Both the position numbers and the translations under genes were made by a program. Of a stretch of 64,000 nt of DNA, positions 7,992 to 16,209 are shown one piece after another. Every line of letters starts with the position of its first letter. Positions within the stretch are counted from its first letter, which is position 1. The notes under the pieces are model-generated. The model was not told the origin of the DNA. It did no database searches and saw only the letters and a list, made by a program, of their open reading frames with translations. This stretch comes from Nocardiopsis endophytica (lineage in GTDB: Bacteria > Actinomycetota > Actinomycetes > Streptosporangiales > Streptosporangiaceae). The DNA is taken from positions 1 through 64,000 of the forward strand of contig NZ_JAQFWQ010000028.1 of assembly GCF_027706725.1 (NCBI RefSeq), given 5' to 3'.

Positions 7992-8327
7992 TCACCCCGC
8001 GTCCGGCCAGTGGGGGCCGAGGTAGGGGTCGGGGTTGGCCCGGGCCCAGTCGGCGAGGACCTTGGCCAGACCCGCCGCCTGCGCTCCGCCGGGAGGCGGG
8101 TTCCGCTTCAGTACGAAGACCAGCGCCACATCGCGTTCCGCCGCGAAGTCCACCACGTTCTCGGTGACCACGGCCCTGCCCTCCGATCGGGCCGTCGCCG
8201 CGACGAGTGCGTCCTCCGCCGCCTGCAGTCCGATCTCGAACACGTGCACCGCATCGTGGCCGTAGGTATCGCGCAGCAGGCGCGCCGTGGTGGGAGGGTA
8301 CATCTCGTCGATGAGGAACATGCTCAT
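7992..8327 (-). CDS. PIN-like (DUF5615-type) toxin
   Basis: This 111-residue protein starts MSMFLIDEMYPP with an acidic Asp-Glu pair at residues 7-8, followed by HDAVHVFEIGLQAAEDALVA, AVVTENVVDFA and LVFVLKRNPP. This is the pattern of small PIN/Mut7-C-like nucleases: a first-strand Asp, the central EDxxxxxxA helix and a later TxNxxDF segment. Members act as RNases inhibited by a cognate antitoxin. Its ATG overlaps the stop of the upstream gene (ATGA at 8324-8327), the translationally coupled arrangement of toxin-antitoxin operons. Confidence 0.72.
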   Translation of the reverse strand: MSMFLIDEMYPPTTARLLRDTYGHDAVHVFEIGLQAAEDALVAATARSEGRAVVTENVVDFAAERDVALVFVLKRNPPPGGAQAAGLAKVLADWARANPDPYLGPHWPDAG

Positions 8328-8743
8328 GTCAGCAGCGCCTCGCGTCCCTCTGCGGCGCGACGGCTGCGCTCGGCCGAGGCGCGGTTGCGCTCGATGCGGC
8401 CGTTGACCTCATCCGCGTGCTCGGAGGCATAGTCCACGGCGATGCGGACGAGTCGGGGGTGCAGCTCCGACTCGGCGCTGAGCGTCGAGATCCGGTGCTC
8501 CTCGCTGCCGTCGAGTTCCTGCAGCCGGGCGACGACCTCCCAGACGTCGGGCCCTGCGGCGAGGGCCGCGCGTCGGTCGTGGGCGGGACCGCGGAAGACG
8601 ATGCCCGGGAAATCCCGCTGGTCCACGCCTTCGATGATGAGGCGCTCCAGCAGGGCCGTGGCGCTCACACCCTCCTGGGCGGCTCTGCTGTCCAGCCGGT
8701 GCTTCGCCTCATCGCTGATCCGGAACGACGTGCTTCTCGCCAT
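8324..8743 (-). CDS. Antitoxin of the PIN-like toxin (RHH/DUF433-like)
   Basis: The start is ATG at 8743 (MARSTSFRISDEAKHRLDSR) with a GGGGGAG ribosome site; the longer upstream frame is not supported. The 139-residue protein opens with a ribbon-helix-helix-like segment (STSFRISDEAKHRLDSRAAQ, EGVSATALLERLI). The middle, PGIVFRGPAHDRRAALAAGP and DVWEVVARLQEL, resembles the DUF433 antitoxin core (GxPVFRGTR...AALAAG...W). A charged helical C-terminus probably wraps the toxin. It is cotranscribed with and overlaps the PIN gene, and would autorepress the operon. Assignment rests on domain order and operon structure. Confidence 0.7.
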   Translation of the reverse strand: MARSTSFRISDEAKHRLDSRAAQEGVSATALLERLIIEGVDQRDFPGIVFRGPAHDRRAALAAGPDVWEVVARLQELDGSEEHRISTLSAESELHPRLVRIAVDYASEHADEVNGRIERNRASAERSRRAAEGREALLT

Positions 8744-8976
8744 GTTCGTCTCCCCCGAGCTCGCGTTGACCGTACCGCAAGTGTAGCTCGCATGCGCTAC
8801 GGCGAGCCTCGGGTGATGCCTCCCAGGCGGGTCGGGGCGGGCGCCGTCCGGCAGGAATGACGTACTTCGACGGGAGAGTGTCACTGCCTTCTCCAAGGCG
8901 TTGAGCTGGTGATATGCAAGGTCATTCGAGGTGACCTCCTGTGGTTCACCGGTCGGTGGGCCGGTACATTCCTGCC

Positions 8977-9939
8977 ATGCACACCGTCGCCGTCCTCGCG
9001 CTCGACCGGGTGATCCCGTTCGACCTCTCCACTCCGATCGAGGTCTTCGGGCGGGTCCGGCTGCCCGACGGGCGGCCCGGGTACCAGGTGCGGATCTGCG
9101 CCGAACGCGACGAGGTCGACGCCGGGGCCTTCACCCTCCGCGCCCCCTGGGGGCTGGACGGGCTCCGGGACGCCGACACGGTCATCGTGCCGGGCGTCGC
9201 CGACCCCGCGGCGCCGCTCGCGCCCCCGGTCCGCGACGCGCTCAGGGCGGCCGCCGAGGCCGGGACGCGGATCGCCTCCCTGTGCGTCGGCACGTTCCCC
9301 CTCGCCTCCACGGGGCTCCTCGACGGGCTGCGGGCGACCACCCACTGGCGCGCGGCGGGGGCCCTGGCGGACGCGCACCCGGAGGTCGACGTCGACCCGG
9401 ACGTGCTGTACGTGGACAACGGCCGGATCCTCACGTCGGCCGGCGCCGCCGCCGGGCTGGACCTGTGCCTGCACATGATCCGCCGCGACTACGGCTCGGC
9501 CGTCGCCGCCGACGCCGCCCGGCTGTCGGTGACGCCGCTCGAACGCGAGGGCGGTCAGGCGCAGTTCATCGCCTACGACCACGCCCCCGCGCCCCAAGGG
9601 GCGGAACTGGAGGGGCTGCTCGATTGGCTGCGCGCCAACCTGGGCCGCGACCTCACCCTCGCCGACATCGCCGCCCGGGCCGGCACCAGCACCAGGACCC
9701 TCATCCGGCGGTTCCGCGACCAGACCGGCACCACTCCGCTCCAGTGGCTCCACCGGGCCCGTATCCGCCAGGCGCAGCACCTGCTGGAGACCACCGGGCA
9801 CTCGGTCGAACGCATCGGCGGCCAGGTCGGTTTCGGGTCGCCCACCGCGTTCCGGGACCGCTTCAAACGCACGGCCGGCGTCACCCCTCAGGCCTACCGG
9901 CGGATGTTCGGCTCGGGCGGGCGGCGGCCGGCGGCCTGA
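8977..9939 (+). CDS. GlxA-family regulator (DJ-1/PfpI + AraC HTH)
   Basis: The ATG at 8977 is preceded by TACATT exactly 6 nt upstream and has no Shine-Dalgarno, so I take it as a leaderless start; a GTG 12 codons upstream is the alternative. Residues 1-165 are a DJ-1/PfpI domain with the nucleophile-elbow-like SLCVGTFPLASTGLLDG and TTHW. Residues about 205-310 are a two-HTH AraC domain (LTLADIAARAGTSTRTLIRR, GHSVERIGGQVGFGSPTAFR). Such proteins regulate catabolic or stress genes. The target is not evident; the convergent neighbour is an MFS exporter. Confidence 0.9.
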   Translation: MHTVAVLALDRVIPFDLSTPIEVFGRVRLPDGRPGYQVRICAERDEVDAGAFTLRAPWGLDGLRDADTVIVPGVADPAAPLAPPVRDALRAAAEAGTRIASLCVGTFPLASTGLLDGLRATTHWRAAGALADAHPEVDVDPDVLYVDNGRILTSAGAAAGLDLCLHMIRRDYGSAVAADAARLSVTPLEREGGQAQFIAYDHAPAPQGAELEGLLDWLRANLGRDLTLADIAARAGTSTRTLIRRFRDQTGTTPLQWLHRARIRQAQHLLETTGHSVERIGGQVGFGSPTAFRDRFKRTAGVTPQAYRRMFGSGGRRPAA

Positions 9940-9973
9940 GCCCCTGCACCGGCTCCGGCCCCGGGACCGACTG

Positions 9974-10001
9974 GGCCGTCCTCCCGTGCGGGAGGGCGGC
10001 C
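9974..10001. terminator. Bidirectional hairpin between convergent genes
   Basis: Arms GGCCGTCCTCCCG (9974-9986) and CGGGAGGGCGGCC (9989-10001) pair with one wobble around a two-base centre, midway between the convergent GlxA regulator and MFS transporter. There is no long T tract on either side. Confidence 0.6.
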
Positions 10002-10026
10002 GTCGGCGTCTCCGGCGCGTCGTCCG

Positions 10027-11472
10027 CTACGCCCCACCGGCCTCCTCCTGTCGGGGCAGGCGCAGGAAGGCGGCGACCAGCGCCGCCGCGGCCAGCGCGA
10101 CGGCGGCGTTGGTCCCGATCGCGAACCGCAGGCCCGGCAGCAGGGCGGCGCCCGCCCCGGTCGCGATCGCCGACATCACCGGGGTCCCCAGCGCGATGCC
10201 GACCTGCTGGCTCAACGTCACCAGGCCGGTCGCCAGGCCCTGCCGGTCGGCCGGGACCCCCGTGGTGGACGCCACGGTGTAGCCGACGATCGCGGCGAGG
10301 TTCGCGGCGCCGCCGATGAACGCGGCGATCAGCAGCGGGACCAGCCAGGCGCGGTCGTCGGAGACGAACGCGAGCGGGAGGGTCGCGGCGGCCTGGACGG
10401 CGAAGCCGATCACGATCGTGGTCCTGGCGTTCGTCCGGCCGATGACCTTCGGGGCGACGAGGCCGCCGAGGACCGTGCCGATGCCGAGCACCCCCAGGAT
10501 CAGCCCGGCGGTAAGGGCGGTGAAGCCGAGGACCTCCTGCAGGTACAGCGTCAGCAGGAACACGAGCGATGTCTCGGTCGCGAAGGCGAGGAGCCCCGCC
10601 GTGTTGCCCCAGGCGATGGTGCGGCGCCGCAGCAGCGACGTCGCCACCAGCGGCTCGGCGACACGGGACTCGATCGCGAGGAAGACCGCGAACAGCACGA
10701 GCGACCCTGCGATCGGCCCCCAGGCGCCGGGGTGCGTCCAGCCGTCGTGGCCCGCCGTGTCGATCCCGAACACCAGGGCGGTCAGGGCGAGCGTGATGGC
10801 CACCGCGCCGGGGACGTCGAGCCGGGGCCGGCGCCCGCGGGCCGGTTCGCGCAGGACGAGCGGGCCGACGAGGATCACGGCGGCGGCGACGGCGACGTTG
10901 ACGAAGAACGCCCACCGCCACGAGACGGCCCCGGTGAGTACCCCGCCGAGGACCGCGCCGGCCGTGAACCCGGCGGCCATGAGCGCACCGTTGAGCCCGA
11001 GCGCCCGGGAGCGGGCCGGCCCCTCGGGGAACATCGTGGTCATCAGCGACAGCGCGGCCGGGGTGACCATGGCGGTCGCGACGCCCTGTCCCACGCGGGC
11101 GGCGATCAGCACCGCCGGTCCGGCGGCGAGCCCTCCGGCCAGGGAGGAGGCGCCCAGCAGGGCGATGCCGACGAGGAACAGCCGCTTGCGCCCGAACAGG
11201 TCGGCGACGCGGCCGAAGAAGAGCGTGAACCCGGCGGCGCACAGCGCGAACGAGGTGACGATCCACTGCAGCGCCGAGGTGGCGAGCCCGAGCTCGCCGC
11301 CGATGTGCGGCAGGGCGACGTTGAGGATCGAGAAGTCGACGGCCAGGGTGAAGTTCGCCGTCAGCAGGACCGCCATGGCGGTCCTCTGCGCCGCGGTGAA
11401 CCGTTCGGAGGGCGGGGCGGCCGGTGGCGTCGACGGGGGTGTCGACGGGGACGGGTTTTCGGTCGTGGTCAT
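10027..11472 (-). CDS. MFS drug exporter, DHA2 (EmrB/QacA) type, 14 TM
   Basis: The start is ATG at 11472 (MTTTENPSPSTPPSTPPAAP). The 481-residue protein has about 14 hydrophobic segments. Motif A is seen as FGRVADLFGRKRLFLVG, and motif C-like glycines follow (GLNGALMAAGFTAGAVLGG). The DHA2 signature LDVPGAVAITLALTALVFGI lies between helices 6 and 7. These proteins export cationic or hydrophobic drugs using the proton gradient. It is divergent from an XRE/MmyB-type regulator (start 11591) across 118 bp, a standard regulator-exporter pairing, so drug-induced derepression is likely. Confidence 0.92.
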   Translation of the reverse strand: MTTTENPSPSTPPSTPPAAPPSERFTAAQRTAMAVLLTANFTLAVDFSILNVALPHIGGELGLATSALQWIVTSFALCAAGFTLFFGRVADLFGRKRLFLVGIALLGASSLAGGLAAGPAVLIAARVGQGVATAMVTPAALSLMTTMFPEGPARSRALGLNGALMAAGFTAGAVLGGVLTGAVSWRWAFFVNVAVAAAVILVGPLVLREPARGRRPRLDVPGAVAITLALTALVFGIDTAGHDGWTHPGAWGPIAGSLVLFAVFLAIESRVAEPLVATSLLRRRTIAWGNTAGLLAFATETSLVFLLTLYLQEVLGFTALTAGLILGVLGIGTVLGGLVAPKVIGRTNARTTIVIGFAVQAAATLPLAFVSDDRAWLVPLLIAAFIGGAANLAAIVGYTVASTTGVPADRQGLATGLVTLSQQVGIALGTPVMSAIATGAGAALLPGLRFAIGTNAAVALAAAALVAAFLRLPRQEEAGGA

Positions 11473-11590
11473 GGCGCCCACCCTCAGCCGCCCGGAACCG
11501 GGTAGCCAGCCTCCCCGTCCGGGGAGCCTCGGGTTGCCTGGCACTGACAGGGGCAGGCTCGACCACGGAGGAGGGGGCACAATCGGCCGC

Positions 11591-12568
11591 ATGGAACGAC
11601 GCCCCTTCGACACGCCTCCGTCCGGCGCGGCCACCGCGGCCACCGCGGACGCCGTGGCCACCGTGGACCCCGAGCGCCCCGTGACCGAGCTCGGCGAGTT
11701 CCTCCGTTCGCGCCGCGACCGCATCACCCCTGAGGACGTCGGCGTGCGCAGCTACGGCCGGCGCCGGGTTCCCGGCCTGCGGCGCGAGGAGCTGGCGCAG
11801 TTGGCGGGGGTGTCGATGACCTACCTGACCCGGCTGGAGCAGGGGCAGTCGCAGAACGCCTCCGACGCGGTCATCGACGCCCTGGCCCGCGCGCTGCGGC
11901 TCGACGCGGACGAGCGCGCCCACCTGTACGCGCTGGCGCGCCCGGCGCCGCCCAAGCGCCCCCGGGCGGTGAGGCCCGAACAGGCCGAGCCCGGCGCCGA
12001 GCGCCTGCTGCATGCGATGGGCGGGGTGCCCGCCGTGCTGCTGGGGCGGTTCAACGACGTCCTCGCCTGGAACCGCGCCGGGCACCGGCTCCTCGGCGGC
12101 CACCTCGGCTTCGACGCGCCCGCGCACGCCGACGACCGGCCGAACCAGATGAGGATGCTCTTCCTGGACGAGCACACCCGCGACCTGTACGTCGACTGGC
12201 ACGACGAGGCCGCGCTCGCGGTCGCCTCCCTGCGGTATGTGGCGGCGCAGTTCGCCGACGACCGCCGCCTCGCCGAACTGGTCGGGGAGCTGAGCGTCAA
12301 GAGCCCCGAGTTCGCCCGGCTGTGGGCCGGTCACGACGTGCGGCTGTGCACCGGCGGCACGAAGCGGTTCCGCCACCCCGAGGTCGGCGAACTCGAACTG
12401 GGCTATGAGGTGCTGCACCTGCCCGAGGGCGACGGCCAGCGCATCCTCACGCACACCGCCGACCCCGAGAGCGCGTCCGCCGCCGCGCTGAGCCTGCTGG
12501 CGTCGCGGTACCCGTCCTCCTCCCGTGCGGAGCCCCGGTCCCGGTCCCGGTCCCGGTCGGAGGGGTGA
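11591..12568 (+). CDS. XRE-family regulator with MmyB-like ligand-binding domain
   Basis: ATG at 11591 lies 7 nt after CACAAT, with no clear ribosome site. Residues about 35-105 form a Cro/C1 HTH typical of the MmyB group ([40 protein letters not shown]). The remainder is the MmyB-like PAS-related domain: VLLGRFNDVLAWNRAGHRLL, RMLFLDEHTRDLYVDW and a C-terminal GYEVLHLPEGDGQRILTHTA. The protein ends in an Arg-Ser repeat (RSRSRSRS) encoded by a short tandem CCGGTC repeat. The divergent MFS exporter is its probable target. Confidence 0.9.
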   Translation: MERRPFDTPPSGAATAATADAVATVDPERPVTELGEFLRSRRDRITPEDVGVRSYGRRRVPGLRREELAQLAGVSMTYLTRLEQGQSQNASDAVIDALARALRLDADERAHLYALARPAPPKRPRAVRPEQAEPGAERLLHAMGGVPAVLLGRFNDVLAWNRAGHRLLGGHLGFDAPAHADDRPNQMRMLFLDEHTRDLYVDWHDEAALAVASLRYVAAQFADDRRLAELVGELSVKSPEFARLWAGHDVRLCTGGTKRFRHPEVGELELGYEVLHLPEGDGQRILTHTADPESASAAALSLLASRYPSSSRAEPRSRSRSRSEG

Positions 12569-12639
12569 CGGCGACCGTGCGCCGCCGTCGCCGCAGGCGC
12601 CGTGCAGGGGGCCTCGCCCCGGAGCGTTCTGAGTGCGGG

Positions 12640-13338
12640 TCAGGCCGGGCGGCGGTCCCTGTCGGGGTGCGGCACGGTCCGGTACAGGGCCGCCGACACC
12701 GCGGCCAGCCACACCCACCCGGCGACGACGGCGGCCCACAGGGACACCACACCGGCCGTGCCGGTGGAGAGCGCGGCGCCGCCGATGAATCCGAGTGCGA
12801 CCACGGTGCCGCAGCCGAGTGAGAGGAGCCGGAGCCCTGACGCGCCGCGCCGGGCGAACCAGGCCGCGGCCAGGAACGCGGCCACGGCCAAGGAGAGGAA
12901 TCCGACGCCGCCGAAGGCCAGGTGCAGCAGGCCGCTCGCCGACACGGTGCCCTCCGCCGCCCCCTGCGGGTAGCCCGCCGCGGGGTCGGGCGGGAAGAGC
13001 CCGCTCCCGATCAGGGACAGCCCGTAGACGCCGACCAGCAGGCTCACGGCGGGGGCCCGGCGCGGCCCGTGCGCGGTGGCCCTCCACACGCCGGCGGCCG
13101 CGGCGAGGACCATGAGGCCGCTCAGGATGAGGTTCGCGGTCTGGACCCACCCCGACTCGCCGATCATGAGCAGGCTCAGCGCGTGCCGCCCGAAGTCGAA
13201 TCCCGTGCTGGTCAGGCCCAGGGTGATACCGACGGCCAGGTAGAAGGCCCCGGCCACCACGCCCCACCCGAGCAGGGACCTCGTCACCGCCGCGCCGCGG
13301 TCGAAGCCACCGTCGGGGCCGGGTGCCGATTCCGCCAT
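12640..13338 (-). CDS. DUF998 membrane protein
   Basis: The 232-residue protein starts at ATG 13338 (MAESAPGPDGG, site GGGGAG) and has six hydrophobic segments. It shows the DUF998 pattern: SLLGWGVVAGAFYLAVGITL, RHALSLLMIGESGWVQTANL, an extracytoplasmic LFPPDPAAGYP loop, and LHLAFGGVGFLSLAVAAFL. The DUF998 family consists of integral membrane proteins of unknown activity, often next to ECF sigma or oxidoreductase genes. The ECF41 sigma gene begins 107 bp upstream on the same strand, so the two may be cotranscribed. Confidence 0.88.
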   Translation of the reverse strand: MAESAPGPDGGFDRGAAVTRSLLGWGVVAGAFYLAVGITLGLTSTGFDFGRHALSLLMIGESGWVQTANLILSGLMVLAAAAGVWRATAHGPRRAPAVSLLVGVYGLSLIGSGLFPPDPAAGYPQGAAEGTVSASGLLHLAFGGVGFLSLAVAAFLAAAWFARRGASGLRLLSLGCGTVVALGFIGGAALSTGTAGVVSLWAAVVAGWVWLAAVSAALYRTVPHPDRDRRPA

Positions 13339-13445
13339 GCCGACTCCCCGCGTCGTGCCCCGGAATCCGAGTCTTCCACCCACGCGGTGCTCTGTACAGG
13401 TGTTTCCCCAGCGCAGCGCCCGAGCCGCGATGCCCGGGACGGCCG

Positions 13446-14375
13446 TCACGCCCACGACCGGAGCTTGTCCGGGTTGCGGACGGCCCAGATGTGGGTGATC
13501 AGCCCGTTCTCGACCTGGAACGCCGTCACGGTCACCGTCCGGCCGTCGCGTTGGGCGACCAGGCCGGGCCGACCGTTGACGGTCCGCTCCACGAGCGTCA
13601 GGTCGTCCACCCGACCGGCGAAGCCGAACAGCGTGCGCGCGATCCGTTCGGCGCCGCTGATGGGGCGGCGCGCCGTGCGGACCCGGCCGCCGCCGTCCGC
13701 GGTCACCGTGGCATCGGGGTCGAGAAGCCGGACCAGGGAGTCGATGTCGCCCTCCTCCCACGCGCGCTTGAACGCCTTCACGACCCCGGCCTGCCGGGCC
13801 GCCGGGCTCGCGGGCGCGTGCGCGGTCCGCACGCGGCGGCGGGCGGACACGGCGAGCTGGCGGCAGGCCGCCGGAGTACGGCCGACCACCTGCGCCACGT
13901 CGGCGAACGGGTAGCGGAAGACGTCGTGGAGCACGAAGGCCACGCGCTCCGCCGGGGTCATGGATTCGAGCACGACGAGGAAGGCCATGGTGACCGACTC
14001 GTCGAGGGTGACGCGGTCGGCCGGGTCGCCGAAGGGGCCGACCGGCCCGCCGCCGTCCCGCTCCGCCGGTCCGGGCAGCGGCTCGGGGAGCCACTCGCCC
14101 ACGTAGGTCTCCCGCCGGACGCGCGCCGAGGAGAGCACGTTGAGGCACAGGCGGCCGACGGCCTTGGCCAGCCACGCGCCGGGGGAGTCGATGTCCTCGC
14201 GCTGCCCCGGGGACAGTGCGTACCAGCGGGTGTAGGCGTCCTGGACGACGTCCTCGGCGTCGGCCAGGCTCCCCAGGAGCCGGTACGCCAGCCCCGTGAG
14301 CCGGCGCCGTTCGCCCATGACGACGCTCAGGCGGGGGTCGACGGGGTCGCTCACGGGTTCGGACGGGACGGTCAC
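13446..14375 (-). CDS. ECF41-type RNA polymerase sigma factor
   Basis: The 309-residue protein contains sigma region 2 (LTGLAYRLLGSLADAEDVVQ, DAYTRWY) and region 4 (MTPAERVAFVLHDVFRYPFA, DVAQVVGRTPAACRQL), and then a SnoaL-like C-terminal domain. The three hallmarks of the ECF41 group are present: WLPEPL between regions 2 and 4, a DGGG motif in the C-terminal domain, and NPDKL near the end. In this group the fused SnoaL domain, not a separate anti-sigma factor, controls activity. The divergent gene at 14529 is a flavin oxidoreductase, the kind of partner expected. A candidate autoregulated ECF41 promoter lies at 14420-14446. Confidence 0.93.
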   Translation of the reverse strand: MTVPSEPVSDPVDPRLSVVMGERRRLTGLAYRLLGSLADAEDVVQDAYTRWYALSPGQREDIDSPGAWLAKAVGRLCLNVLSSARVRRETYVGEWLPEPLPGPAERDGGGPVGPFGDPADRVTLDESVTMAFLVVLESMTPAERVAFVLHDVFRYPFADVAQVVGRTPAACRQLAVSARRRVRTAHAPASPAARQAGVVKAFKRAWEEGDIDSLVRLLDPDATVTADGGGRVRTARRPISGAERIARTLFGFAGRVDDLTLVERTVNGRPGLVAQRDGRTVTVTAFQVENGLITHIWAVRNPDKLRSWA

Positions 14376-14419
14376 GGCGGCGTCGCCTCCTTCGGTGGAC
14401 GTCGGTCCTCACCCCCTTC

Positions 14420-14446
14420 GACCGGACGCGGCGGCCGATTGTGACA
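14420..14446 (-). promoter_or_regulatory. Candidate ECF41-dependent promoter upstream of its own sigma gene
   Basis: On the minus strand, TGTCACA (14446-14440) is followed by a 16-nt spacer and GGTC (14423-14420). The group consensus is TGTCACA-N16-CGTC, so the -35 is exact, the spacing exact, and the -10 matches three of four. It lies 45 bp before the ECF41 start codon. Confidence 0.65.
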
Positions 14447-14528
14447 CCGGGCGCCGCCTCACATCCGGGGCCGCTGCGCGGTCGTGTCGGTGAGAGACCG
14501 TTCGGACCCCGCTGGGAGGAGACCCGCC

Positions 14529-15722
14529 ATGTCCGCACACCCCGCCCGCCATGAGGCCGTCGTCATCGGAGGCGGCTACGCCGGAGTGCTCGCCGCCAAC
14601 CGCCTGCGCAAGCGCGGCGACGTCCGCGTCACCCTGGTCAACCCCCGCCCGGCCTTCATCGACCGCCTCCGGCTGCACCAGTTCGCCGCCGGGACGGGAG
14701 GGGCCGAGGCGGACTTCCGCGGCCTGCTCGGCGACGGCGCCCGGCTGGTCGTCGACCGGGCCGAGCGCATCGACACCGCCGCCCGCGAGGTGCGCCTCGC
14801 CTCGGGCGGGGCGGTGCCCTACGACCACGTCGTCTACGCGGTCGGCAGCACCGCCGCGGTCCCGGCCTCGGTGCCCGGCGCGGCCGACCACGCCGTCGCG
14901 GTCGGGGAATGGGAGTCCGCCCGGCGGCTCCGCGACCGGCTGGCCGGGCTGCCGCCCGAGGCCCCGGTCGTCGTGGTCGGCGGCGGGCTGACCGGCGTCG
15001 AGACCGCGGCCGAGTTCGCGGAGCGCGGGCGCAAGGTGACCCTGGTCTGCGGCGGGATGCTGGCGCCGTCGCTCAGCCCGGGGGCGCGCCGGTCCATCGC
15101 GGTGTGGATGGTGCGGAACGGCGTCACCGTGTTGGGGTCCGCCGAGGTGGCCGAGGTGCGGTCCGACGCCGTCGTGCTCTCCTCGGGTGAGGTGCGGCCG
15201 AGCGCGCTGACCATCTGGACGGCCGGGTTCGGGGTTCCGGAGCTGGCCGCCGTGAGCGGGCTGCGTACCGACTCCGTCGGCAGGCTGCTCACCGACGAGA
15301 CGCTGACCAGCGTCGACGATCCCCGCGTGGTGGCGGCGGGGGACGCCGCGGCACCGTCCGGGCAGCCGCTGCGGATGAGCGCGCAGGCCGCCACGCCGCT
15401 GGGGGCGCAGGCCGCGGACACGGTGCTGAGCAGGATCGCGGGGACCGAACCGGCGCCGATCGACCAGGCCCTCGTCGGGTCGTGCGTGAGCCTCGGCCGG
15501 AAGGCCGGGCTGCGGCAGTTCGCCGACAAGGACGACGTCGCCCGGGAGCTGTACTTCGCGGGTCGCCTCGGCGCCGCGTACAAGGAGATGACCTGCAAGC
15601 TCGGCTTGGCCAAGATTCGCCGCGAGGCCCGCAGGCCCGGCTCGCTCTTCTGGTTCAAGGGCGGTTCGCGGCCGGCGGCACCGGTGGCCCCGGTGTCCGC
15701 GGCCACCGTGGACGGGGAGTGA
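14529..15722 (+). CDS. NAD(P)/FAD-dependent oxidoreductase (NDH-2-like)
   Basis: The start is ATG at 14529 after GGAGGAGACCC. The 397-residue flavoprotein has an N-terminal FAD dinucleotide fold (VVIGGGYAGVLAANRLRKRG), a second NAD(P) fold near residue 160 (VVVVGGGLTGVETAAEFAER), and the C-terminal FAD contact GRLLTDETLTSV...VVAAGDAA. It resembles type-II NADH dehydrogenase-like proteins that pass electrons from NAD(P)H to quinones or other acceptors. It has no transmembrane helix; the C-terminal RREARRPGSLFWFKGG could touch the membrane. Being divergent from an ECF41 sigma gene, it is the probable sigma-controlled partner enzyme. Confidence 0.88.
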   Translation: MSAHPARHEAVVIGGGYAGVLAANRLRKRGDVRVTLVNPRPAFIDRLRLHQFAAGTGGAEADFRGLLGDGARLVVDRAERIDTAAREVRLASGGAVPYDHVVYAVGSTAAVPASVPGAADHAVAVGEWESARRLRDRLAGLPPEAPVVVVGGGLTGVETAAEFAERGRKVTLVCGGMLAPSLSPGARRSIAVWMVRNGVTVLGSAEVAEVRSDAVVLSSGEVRPSALTIWTAGFGVPELAAVSGLRTDSVGRLLTDETLTSVDDPRVVAAGDAAAPSGQPLRMSAQAATPLGAQAADTVLSRIAGTEPAPIDQALVGSCVSLGRKAGLRQFADKDDVARELYFAGRLGAAYKEMTCKLGLAKIRREARRPGSLFWFKGGSRPAAPVAPVSAATVDGE

Positions 15723-16209
15723 GCCGTCCCGGCCCCCAGGTGTGCCATCGGGGCCGCGTCCGGTGGAGCGGCGCGGCCTTCGGCCACCACGGACACCCTC
15801 ACGAGTCGCCCCTCAAGGTGTCGAAGCCGGACCGGGTCCGACCTGGAGCAGAGACCATCTGACCTGGTCGGACAGAAGGGCGCGGGCGGGGGCCGCTTTC
15901 GCTGGGCGGCTGAGGGGCGCCCGCCGGGGGCGGGTGCGGCTGACGGAAGCCGCGCCACTTTGGGCAGGTCGGCCCGCTGGCTATGGCCCTGGGGTGGGGG
16001 TCGATCCTTCTTTGAGGCCTTGACGGCGGTTCGTTCTTGCGTGAGGCGGCTTTCGGCCGCCCGCCGACGGCGGGCGCGACCGGCGATGGGGCACCCGCTC
16101 CGATGGGCGCCGTCCGGTCGCGGTGCAGGCGGAAGGGGAGGACGACCCACTTCTCCCGGGGCCGCCGCCTCGTCCCCGGGCCCGTCCTGGGAGAGCGGTG
16201 GGCCTCCCC
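15723..16209. other. 487-bp intergenic stretch, no gene seen
   Basis: Between the oxidoreductase stop and the end of the GlxA-like gene no frame has a start with ribosome site or a recognisable product. GC-rich inverted segments (for example GGCGGCTTTCGGCCGCC near 16041) may act as terminators for the converging genes. Decayed sequence is possible. Confidence 0.4.

Noticed and set aside
7406-8900. tRNA-Ala as an attachment site of an integrated element.
   Set aside because: No integrase gene and no repeat of the tRNA 3' end was seen downstream, so integration remains unproven.
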